Positions 55,241 through 64,000 of a stretch of 64,000 bases of DNA are shown here, piece by piece. Below the pieces are notes generated by a model, which saw only the letters and a program-made list of their open reading frames with translations, did no database searches and had not been told where the DNA came from. Position 1 is the first letter of the stretch. The number at the start of each line of letters is the position of its first letter. Made by a program: the position numbers and the translations under genes. This DNA comes from Bombyx mori (taxonomy: Eukaryota; Arthropoda; Insecta; Lepidoptera; Bombycidae): positions 9,196,001 to 9,260,000 of the forward strand of contig NC_085133.1 in NCBI RefSeq assembly GCF_030269925.1, read 5' to 3'.

Positions 55241-55396
55241 ACTGTTAAGTGGTTTTAGGAGCCTATAAAAGTAAAGAACATATAATATATCGGCTGACCC
55301 ACCCTTGAAAACGAAACGCAATACTAATTTGTGGCAGAAATGGGCAGAGTGGTGGAACCTACCCGTTCCGGGTCATAGGACGCCCTACCACCAGTA
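55241..55396 (-). mobile_element. Bm1 SINE, old diverged copy
   Basis: GTTAAGTGGTTTTAGGAGCC to CGCCCTACCACCAGTAA, many changes. Other old relics lie at 12880-12985 (-), 28770-28912 (+), 40283-40396 (-), 48563-48745 (-), 52440-52590 (+) and 57896-57978 (-). Confidence 0.55.
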
Positions 55397-55674
55397 ATTT
55401 CTTTAGAGAACCAATAAATTAGTAATATTTGATCTATCCTGATCAGAATTTATTTATCGTAGTGGAAAATCTAACCAAATGAACAGTTCACGTAGGCACA
55501 AAAATCACGTGGCTGGAAACCGAGTGGGTAGATATTAGTAGAGACGCACCGATGCACTACAAAGATAAGATCGAAACAGCATGCCAAGTGCATGCGAATG
55601 ATTACACACAATCCTACGTGCTGTTACGATTTGTTGCACTGATTCAGGGATATCTCTTGACCTTGGGATTAAAT

Positions 55675-55825
55675 TTAAAGTCCTTCTTCAAACGGGGTTT
55701 GCGAAGAGTCCTTAACAGAGGCAGCGGCTTGGCTTTGACACTGACATTGCTTGCGTCCGTGAGCGACGATGATTACTTATCATCAGGTGGACCATATGCT
55801 CGTCTGCCAACAAAAGCCCCTACCA
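55675..55825 (+). mobile_element. CR1-like LINE ORF end and 3' tail
   Basis: SFFKRGLRRVLNRG followed by the tail GCAGCGGCTTGGCTTTGAC. A 117-codon frame across it (55552-55905) is transposon read-through. Confidence 0.6.
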
Positions 55826-55899
55826 GACAAGACGTACGCTTGTACGACCGCCGCGTTAACCTGTTACCGGAGTTCATGGCACCAATGCGTGAATACCGT

Positions 55900-57310
55900 T
55901 CTTAGATCAACACACAAGATCGATTTTGAACTACCCGACGAGTCTCCCTGCATTACTACAGTACTGATATTTCACTATAATTAAAATTAATGTAAGGTTT
56001 TTGTTTATAGTAACTAAGTATACCTATTATTACCGCCATTTCGTAAAATTTGCAGTTTTCGTGGTTGTTGTTTTATTGTTGTGGTGGTTGTTTTATTCGT
56101 CGATATTCGAATATTATTCTAACTACCCTCTATTTTTATATAAAAAATAAATTCTAGATTTGTACGTTTCATTTGAACGAACGAAATAACAGCGTTTTGA
56201 TTATATAACAATAATAATAACCCTTTTTTCTGGCTTTATAATCTTAGGTGGATTATAATATAACATTAAACAACAAATAGGACTTTTGTTAGTAAGTTAG
56301 CTTAAATTATTTTAGTAACATAAGTACGTGTATTAAAATAATTATTAGCATAATAGATTAAAAAGAAATCCCGGTCTGGGCAAAGAGCTCCTCCAAAGAT
56401 GGCCATTTTTTGTCTGTCTTGTGCTATGAAATGCCAGTTTATGCCAGCCGTACTTTACAGTACATCTTCCCAGCGGGCTAAGGCTCTCCCCTTCCTTCTC
56501 TCTCTTGCCTAGTGGGCATTTCCTTTCACCTACTGTCAGACATTCTCGCTACATGTCCATTTTGTATATATTGATAGTTAATTATGCCTGCGACTGACCA
56601 AAATCGAACATAAAATAATACTATAGTGGTAACTAACTACGCTTGAGTACTTATAATACGACCTATCAGTTAATACGAACGCAGGGGTGTACTATTTTTT
56701 TTTGTTACTCCCAACCCTAACACATGACTCAGACGTTTACAAATTAGTTGCACAGTTGAATTCTTCCAGCTATTTAATTGAATTACCAAGTACATTTTCG
56801 AATTTAAGGATACGTGTCTTATGACATAAAATGCCTCGTAGCTAAGTGTTCGGGTCTGTCCTGAACACGTCGACTACGACGAAGAGTTCGTCGAGCTGTT
56901 ATGGGAATTTACTCTGAGGTCGTTTTTAAAAATGAAACTTTTAGGATACGAACTATTTTATTTGATTTATACAATATGACGACGCTTGCAGCTGAAAGTA
57001 AGTATTGTACTTTTTGACGAAGCATGTTGCTGATAACTTTATTTCTGTAATCTGACGAAGCATGTTGCGGATAATAATATGTACTTTTAGGTTAGGAATA
57101 TTGTGTTCTTTTTTTTATAATAAATAAATGGATATGGATGATATACGTAACTCTCAGAGGAACCCCGGCAGTCACATCCGTATTCTAAAGCAGTCCACTC
57201 TCTACTGACTGTTCTCCGGTCTCCTCTAGTCTCCACCTCGGACCGTCTAGTCAGCGGTTCGAGGGTATCAGCATTTTAGGGTTCAGTACAGAGATATAAC
57301 AGAGCGAACT
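55900..57310. other. Gene-poor stretch
   Basis: AT-rich with no supported exon or recognised repeat. Confidence 0.4.
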
Positions 57311-57326
57311 AATCCATAGACATAGT

Positions 57327-57498
57327 CTGAGTTTCTCGTCGGATCTTCTCAGTGGGTTGCGATTCCGATACGGTGGTAGATTCTGAGAAGCACTGCTCTT
57401 GCTAGGGCGAGTGTTAGTAATTTCTCTCAGGTTGAGCCCGTGAGGTCGTCTAGACGTAGCTGGAATAGTTCCTTAAACCACTAACGAATAGGTTTTTT
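57327..57498 (+). mobile_element. LINE-like 3' tail, family A
   Basis: GAGTTTCTCGTCGGATCTTC to CGAATAGGTTTTTT, meeting a reversed family B tail head to head at its own end. Confidence 0.5.
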
Positions 57499-57715
57499 TT
57501 TTTGGTCAGGAGGAAATCGCCGGTCTTTCACCCTCCACTGGGGATGGAGGGCGGGGCATGTCAGAGTCGAACTGACTAAAACCTCCTGTCGCTCAACAAC
57601 CAACGTCCAAACCTCGCATGAGACAGAACTCATGAAGAGGCAGAGGGGGGAAAGTGAAGCGTTTAGTGCGGAGCACATCTCTCCTATCACCCTCCCCCTC
57701 GGGACGCCGGTCTGG
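57491..57715 (-). mobile_element. LINE-like 3' tail, family B
   Basis: Poly(T)-GGTCAGGAGGAAATCGCCGG to CCTCGGGACGCC, the reverse of 37403-37628. Followed by GC-rich sequence to 57850 that resembles 1430-1480. Confidence 0.5.
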
Positions 57716-58303
57716 CGGTCGTCGGCGCCACGACCACCAGCCCTTTCGGTCGGCAGGCTATCCGAAGCCCGCCTAGATGGCGCCGGTTAGAGTGAGCTAT
57801 CCTACGGAATACCCCGCTAAACCAGAACCATAACGAATAGGTAGGATAAATATAGTCGGTCCTGATGGCAGTTTTACTTTTTTATTTTTGCTTTTGACGA
57901 GTTTCATGGCAGAAATAGGCAAGGGGGTGCTACTTAGGCGATCAGTCTCACAAGATCCCCTACCTCCAGCAATTCATCATATTATAACAAACGTGTTTCA
58001 ATGAATGTCATGCACGCCGAAACATTAAAATAGTATCTCTCTCTCTCTCTCTTCGATCGGTTCCTCAATGCTGAGGATCGTGACTCCGTCCGATTTCGTC
58101 AACCAACTGTCTCCATCGATCCCGCCCTGCAGCCCGGTGGTATAATTAAATAATATAATTAAATTATACTTGAAGATTTCATAGTAAATCGCAGCTTGTT
58201 TTAGACCATACAAACTTATATACCCTTGTTTGTTTTTTGTTCTTAATAGCACTATAGCAAATATTTATAGCATACAATATAAAGTTATCATATCCTTAAG
58301 CTT

Positions 58304-58622
58304 TTGGTAGGACCTCTTGTGAGTCCGCGCGGGTAGGTACCACCACCCTGCCTATTTCTGCCGTGAAGCAGTAATGCGTTTCGGTTTGAAGGGTGGGGCA
58401 GCCGTTGTAACTATACTGAGATCTTAGAACTTATATCTCAAGGTGGGTGGCGCATTTACGTTGTAGATGTCCATAGGCTCCAGTAACCACTTCACACCAG
58501 GTGGACTGAGGATCGTGACTCCGTCCGATTTCGTCAACCAACTGTCTCCATCAATCCCGCCCTGCAGCCCGGTGGAGTGCGTCGCTGATATAAATATCCA
58601 CCCATATAAGCAATAAAAAAAA
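58304..58622 (+). mobile_element. Bm1 SINE carrying a 70-bp foreign duplicate
   Basis: Near the tail a 70-bp copy of 58071-58140 is inserted (58506-58575), followed by TATCCACCCATATAAGCAAT and poly(A). Confidence 0.83.
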
Positions 58623-59282
58623 TTGAAAAAAAGGCTATTTTCTTATAAATGTACTCTAATGTACTTTTTGAAACTTTAAAAAACTATCCCTTAATTTTTA
58701 AGTTATTTAGCTTCATTAATTTTTGAATTGTCTTTAGTACCGACTTGCAACGTGAGTGACTCTTCATAGCGACACTAAAAAAAATCCAACACTTTTATAT
58801 AAGATTTAGCCTGCGAGAGAATGAGATACATACTTCTGAAATTTTCTCACTTAATGCGTGTGAACTGTATACATATATGTATGTGTCGTGGATAACGACT
58901 TAAGCAATATTAAGACATTGTTTTGATTATTATTTTAAATTATAAAATGTTGTTAAATTGATAATGTTGTGATAAAAAAATTATTCTCTCTAAAATATGC
59001 CATACATTGCGGAAATGAGAGCGATTTTTTTTTTTTGAGAAGACATAAGCAAAAGAACTCGCTGCCCCGTCTTATGTGACTTTAATAGACATCAAAATGG
59101 CGATTCGATTAATATTCGGCTTTTATCTGTTTTCTAGAGTTACAAAATATTGTAAACCAAATTTTATCTAATACGTATCACGTATTTCACGAACGACTTC
59201 CATGACGTCATGAAAATTTGACACAATATGATGGATACCGTCTAACTCAGCCGCGTAGAAGCCATGCGTTAGATAACACGGG

Positions 59283-59710
59283 CTAGTGTGTTTAGTGCGA
59301 GTTTCTCGATAGCGTAAAAGTTAAGCCAATTTTGTATGCAATTGTAACAGTGCCCCGGTAGCGGCAAATGTACGCATTTTTTTTTCTTCCTAAGCTGATA
59401 GCCTTGAGAGGCTATATCAGCGTCGCCTTAACTGATAGGTGAGCTCACGGGGCTCAAACCTGATGACGTTTCTAACACGAACCCTAGCAAGAGCCGTGCT
59501 ACGCAGAATCTACCACCGGATCGGAAACGCGACCCACTGAGAAGATCCGGCGAGAAACTCAGTGGGCTGTGTCTGAGGGTATTGTACGCAAACGATCCCA
59601 TTCCATACAAATATGAGTTAACTTTTACGCTATCGAGAACGTTAAAAAACTCGCACTAAGCACACTGAACGTCAAGCGCGAAAATCTATCGAATTCGTAA
59701 CGTAAATGTA
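59283..59710. mobile_element. GTGTGCTTAGTGCGA MITE interrupted by a LINE tail
   Basis: Left arm from GTGTGTTTAGTGCGAG at 59288, right arm its complement ending CTCGCACTAAGCACAC. The centre is split by the LINE tail at 59377-59582. Confidence 0.65.
59377..59582 (-). mobile_element. LINE-like 3' tail (family A), nested, with target duplication
   Basis: 206 bp, poly(T) on the left (poly(A) on its own strand), flanked by the 8-bp direct repeat TGTACGCA at 59369-59376 and 59583-59590. This copy sets the exact limits of one 5'-truncated insertion of family A. Confidence 0.75.
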
Positions 59711-59923
59711 TCGAGTTCTCGATACGAAAACGGATCGTTATATTAGACGGTAGCACTCGATAGTCAGCCTTCGAGATTAATGTTACCGCATGTCGAAACA
59801 ATTTTCGTACTCACGATTATGAGTATAAGTAATTAACTTCATTTGTGCTGCTGAAATTAATCCTTTTCAAGGACGATAGGGGCGCTGTTTCAATACTATA
59901 GATCCTATCCTGTAACTATACTT

Positions 59924-60372
59924 GAAGTCGTCGTGGCCTAAAGGATAAGACGTCCGGTGCATTCGTGTTGAAGCGATGCACCGGTGTTCGAATTCGAGGC
60001 GGGTACCAATTTTTCTAATGAAATACGTACTCAACAAATGTTCACGATTGGCTTCCACGGTGAAGGAATAACATCGTGTAATAAAAATCAAACCCGCAAA
60101 ATTATAATTTGCGTAATTACTGGTGGTAGGACCTCTTGTAAGTCCGCGCGGGTAAGTACTACCACCCTGCCTATTTTTGCCGTGATGCAGTAATGCGTTT
60201 CGGCTTGAAGGGTAGGGCAGCCGTTGTAACTGTAACTATACTTGAGACCTTAGAACTTATATCTCAAGATGGGTGGCGTATTTACGTTGTAGATGTCTAT
60301 GGGCTCCAGTAACCACTTAACACCAGGTGGGCTGTGAACGCGTCCACCCATGTAGCAATAAATAAAAAAAAA
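59924..60372 (+). mobile_element. Bm1 SINE, full length
   Basis: AAGTCGTCGTGGCCTAAAGG to GTAGCAATAAATAAAAAAAA. Confidence 0.92.
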
Positions 60373-60776
60373 CTTGATAGCGATACGAATACTTTTCCGA
60401 TAGTCATTTGTGCACGCCCCTCTGATATCCAAAACTGAGTGACGTCTGGACTCTATCGACGGCCCATTTAGTGCAATAAAAATATTTTAAAAAGCGCTAC
60501 AATGCAAAAGGAATCGCCGCAGAAAATAAACACTGATAACTGATAATTATTAATAGAACATAAACATACAATGTTAATTGATGAGTACAGTGACTCGCAG
60601 GTCGGAGGGATCACATGATTATTATCTTGGTAAAGACAATATGTACCTTGGGAATATTCAGTATCCTTGTAGGAAATATAATTAATAAATGTTGACAAGT
60701 TGAACTGACCGACTTTGATAGACGGGCCTTACTCCATCTTGGTCTCAGCAGAATAAAATAAATAAAATAGTAGTTC

Positions 60777-61215
60777 AAGTCGTCATGGCCTACAGGATAA
60801 GACATCCTGTGCATTAGTATCTAGCGATGCAACGGTGTACGCATCGCGCAGGCGGGTACCAATTTTTCTAATGAAATACGTACTCAACAAATGTTCACGA
60901 TTGACTTCCACGGTGAAGGAATAACATCGTGTAATAAATATCAAACCCGCAAATTTTCATTTGCGTAATTACTGGTGGTAGGACCTCTTGTGAGTCCGCA
61001 CGGGTAGGTACCGCCTATTTCTGCCGTGAATCAGTAATGCGTTTCGGTTTGAAGGGTCGGGCAGCCATTGTAACCATACTGAGACCTTAGAACTTATATC
61101 TCAAGGTGGGTGGCGTATTTACGTTGTAGATGTTTATGGGCTCCAGTAACCACTTAACACCAGGTGGGCTGTGAACTCGTCCACCTATCTAAGTATACCT
61201 TAGAAATAAAAAAAA
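60777..61215 (+). mobile_element. Bm1 SINE, full length
   Basis: CAAGTCGTCATGGCCTACAG to poly(A); an extra TATACCTTAG lies before the tail. Confidence 0.9.
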
Positions 61216-61320
61216 GGCGCAAAATATTGCCTCTGAAGGCAGACATGCATACAGACCGTCTCATCATCACTGACGTTCACGGACGACGGTAATGTTAGCC
61301 AAGCCACTGCCTATCGCTAC
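61207..61320 (-). mobile_element. CR1-like LINE 3' tail, diverged
   Basis: ATTGCCTCTGAAGGCAGACA to CCACTGCCTATCGC. It lies just upstream of the unassigned open segment at 61379. Confidence 0.5.
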
Positions 61321-61378
61321 GGTATAAGTCCCCCAAAACCATGTAAATTGAAATACCGAATGGTTTCAATATTTTCAG

Positions 61379-61672
61379 ATTTGCGTTAAAAAAATCTACA
61401 GGAAATACGTGCAGACCTTCGACGATAAGGTGATAAGATATGTAATGTACGAAGATGATGAATATCCCTTCACAACAAAAGGGAATCAACAGGTTCGTCC
61501 GCATCTATCCGTCTATATGAAGTATAGAAATCCTTATGTCTGTTATCTTTCACCAGAAATTTTACTAATAGAGCTGCATTTGATGCATATTCAGAAGACC
61601 TACCCAGAATGGTGCGACAAGAAGTACGGAATAAGAAGCAGGAAGATTTTTTCGAAGTTACCTAACTAGTAA
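61379..61672 (+). CDS. Unrecognised open reading segment, possible terminal exon
   Basis: A plausible acceptor (ATTTTCAG) is followed by about 97 open codons ending in TAG. The protein begins ICVKKIYRKYVQTFDDKV and contains EDDEYPFTTKG, NPYVCYLSPEILLIELHLMH and WCDKKYGIRSRK. Composition is protein-like: charged, with several Tyr and three Cys. It does not match the LINE, SINE or ClC sequences around it, and I recognise no family. No partner exon was found upstream, where a LINE tail lies. It could be the last exon of a gene whose other exons are far away, a diverged gene fragment, or a remnant of an unfamiliar transposon. Confidence 0.4.
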
Positions 61673-61679
61673 CAACATG

Positions 61680-63110
61680 TCTACGGATCCCGACCTGCTA
61701 AACAGCCACCGATCAAAAGAACAATACAGCCTCTTTTCCAATAAGTTTGACGTTTGTTCCAAATATCAATCAAGATCAGACAACGGTACACAGATAATCG
61801 TCAGCCAGTCAACTAAAGCTAATGAAAAACCAATCTATATCCAACCGGTATAGTCACGATGACTTGGGACTTTTCCAGTCAAAGTGATCGGCTTTAGTCT
61901 TATTCAGTTTACTCAACGTGTTCAATCAATCATAGCTACAAAAGGATCATTATCATTACAATAATTAAGTACGAATTGAAGCAGAATCAATAATCATCAC
62001 ATGAAATCTAAACGTACAAATTGGTAATTAGGGTAATTTAGTATGGTACGGTCTGCAGGATTCGATTCGCGAGTTATAATTGAAGAGAAATTAGGCTGTC
62101 ACGACGAGTGCTCAAGGTTGTTTGAATCATTGGAACGTCATTCTCAGACAATACCGTGACGCCTTTGCCCTTTTTCAGAATGCCCTCGGGAAAGCTTGGT
62201 AAGGTGCAACAACGGGAGTTTAGTTCAGAAAATTTGATTATCCACACAAAATAGGGATTTCAACAACATATTAGTACTATATAATCGTGAAAGTTTAACT
62301 TGGAAGCTGTCAGTATTGGTTCTTGCATAGCTTGAGATTTTCATGATGGATCTCTTTCAGTTAGGCAAGTAACATGTGTGCCGATTTGCTAATCATTGTT
62401 TAAGATGCAATAGAAACTGGACAATTACATTCTAAAGTAAGGTGGTGGTAGGATGTTTTGGGCGGGTAGTTAAAAAAACTGGGACATCTCTTAAACAGAT
62501 TGAGACTTCGACTGTGTTCTAGGTTAGCTCATCTATCCACCACCTACGATTCAAATCAAGTATTACCTAAACAGACTAGACTATACGAAAGAACCAACTA
62601 AAAAGGTATTCAATAATAACTCACTGATGGGATTGCGCAAAAAAACACATAAATATCTCGGGTCTCTCATGACACCAAACCGGTTCCCTACAGGCCCCGT
62701 ACCGAAATTCGTCGACTGACGCAAACCACAAGGAAATTATTGTCCACGTTTATTTGTTTACAAACGTGACTGTTTCCTTCAAAAAAAAAAATCATCACAT
62801 TGCTACCAATGTGATCAAATACTGACGGAAGGCGGTGGGTGCGTTGAACTCGTGTGTGGGAATTTGCACAAATTTCTATGTTTTTGTACCATAAAGTGGG
62901 ATCTATTCGTGACGCCTACTTTAGGTGAGTGGTGGAACAGACGTTATGATATAATACAATGAAAGTTTCATATTGGTGCGAATTGTTTGGCGACCTCCTC
63001 TAACGAGGCTAAACTTGCTTAATTTGAGGATATTTTATACAAAAAACCTTTTTTGTGAATTCTGATGTTATTTACTATGGTTACGAAATTCTTTCCTTTC
63101 TTTTTCATAT
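61680..63110. other. Gene-poor stretch after the unassigned open segment
   Basis: Would hold the 3' UTR if 61379-61672 is a real terminal exon; otherwise nothing recognised. Confidence 0.35.
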
Positions 63111-63119
63111 CACTCTTGT

Positions 63120-63403
63120 CAGAGCGGTCGTGGTCGTCACATCGGTCATCGTTCTCGTCGAACACGTTGCTTGCGACGAAGGGCTCGACGAGTAAATTAA
63201 CCCTCAGACACAGCCCACTGAGTTTCTCGCCGGTTCTTCTCAGTGGGTCGCGTTTCCAATCCGGTGGTAGATTCTGCGAAGCATAGCTCTTGCTAGGTTT
63301 CGTGTTAGCAACGTCGTCAGCTTTGATCCCCATGAGCTCACCTACTAGTTAAGGTTACGCCGAAATAGCATCTCAAGGCTATCAGCTTAGGTAGGAAAAA
63401 AAA
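63120..63403 (+). mobile_element. LINE-like 3' tail, family A
   Basis: GAGTTTCTCGCCGGTTCTTC to CTTAGGTAGGAAAAAAAAA, poly(A) intact. The upstream part reads into the CGTCGAACACGTTGCTTGCG block seen at 39050-39100 in reverse. Confidence 0.55.
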
Positions 63404-63837
63404 AGTCGTCATTCAGTATCATTGCTGTGGGCAGATGTTATGCGCCTCACGAGCTATCGCTACTTCTCCCGGTTTGTGTTGAGCCTGGTACACTCATGCA
63501 AAAAACCACCAACTGCCGACTTGACTTGTCCGGTCCATCGCATGGACAACCTTCTATTTAGGTATCCGAAAATAGTCGTAGCTCACTTTTAAATTGAAAA
63601 TGATCTAGCCTCACTAATCATTTTAGGCGTTTTGATCGATCGTACGTTTTCTGCCGTATTTTAAGTATGTGAACAACAAAATTTCAACAAAACTTCCATT
63701 TTAACATTAATTTTTTTTAGGTTGAACGTGATATTATTACATAGATTACGTGGGAACATTACATTGAAAAACAGCAAATAACTTTCACTCTCACTACAGA
63801 ACCCTTCGAAATTAATTGCAGTTGATTTCTTATTTAT

Positions 63838-63985
63838 ATAAACTAGAGGTCCCGCAGTAGTCGAAATTCGACTATAATTAATTTGAATTGTAAGTTTGTA
63901 CACTATTATGATTGTATTTTATACTTCTATAATCACAAATTTCGCTAAAGCTACACTATAAAAAAATATTAATAAAGACAAACAA
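63838..63985 (-). repeat. Inverted partner of the 4127-4273 repeat
   Basis: Contains AGTCGAAATTCGACT and, read in reverse, the same order of blocks as 4127-4273. Confidence 0.6.
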
Positions 63986-64000
63986 TATTTAATCTATTCT

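Noticed and set aside
55552..55905. 117-codon plus-strand frame
   Set aside because: Its middle is the CR1-like LINE end (SFFKRG plus 3' tail); the rest is random read-through.
58036..58052. (CT)n run as a possible promoter element
   Set aside because: A simple microsatellite with no transcript evidence nearby.

Overview
The window is animal nuclear DNA, almost certainly from the silkworm Bombyx mori or its close relative B. mandarina. It is AT-rich and intron-rich. It carries about thirty copies of the tRNA-derived SINE I recognise as Bombyx Bm1 and many other transposon fragments. No CRISPR array, operon or prokaryotic gene is present. Coordinates for the spliced genes come from reading splice sites and keeping the reading frame through every junction; all exon lengths close in phase.

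Two protein-coding genes are well supported, and they face each other tail to tail. On the plus strand, 7569-10396 holds the last four coding exons of a TGF-beta superfamily ligand, best matched to myoglianin (the insect myostatin/GDF11-like activin-branch ligand). The prodomain end, a basic furin-type site and a complete nine-cysteine growth factor domain are visible; the 5' exons are not found and probably lie outside the window. On the minus strand, 41067 down to 17143 holds 22 coding exons of a ClC-2/ClC-a type chloride channel. They encode 928 residues from the first visible methionine to the stop, with the full membrane domain and both cytosolic CBS domains. The two stop codons are about 6.7 kb apart.

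Four identical 82-nt tRNA-Ser(GCU) genes lie inside introns of the chloride channel gene, two on each strand.

Region by region: 1-7568 is gene-poor repeat-laden DNA (Bm1, a long foldback element, LINE tails, a Helitron-like element beside its own empty site). 7569-10396 is the ligand gene. 10397-17142 is AT-rich intergenic sequence with a Tc1-type MITE and other repeats. 17143-41067 is the channel gene, its introns packed with SINEs, LINE tails, Helitron-like elements and the tRNA genes. 41068-64000 has no confidently identified gene; it holds a hAT MITE, RTE/CR1-like LINE remains, many SINEs, and three open reading segments that may be exons of unknown genes.

I did not find a convincing new multi-gene system. 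The most notable points are a Helitron-like insertion 5 bp inside a channel splice donor, Phe at the usual central anion-coordinating Tyr of the channel, a 5'-truncated Bm1 module with its own target-site duplication, an exon-end tandem duplication at a weak donor, and an unrecognised open reading segment at 61379-61672.
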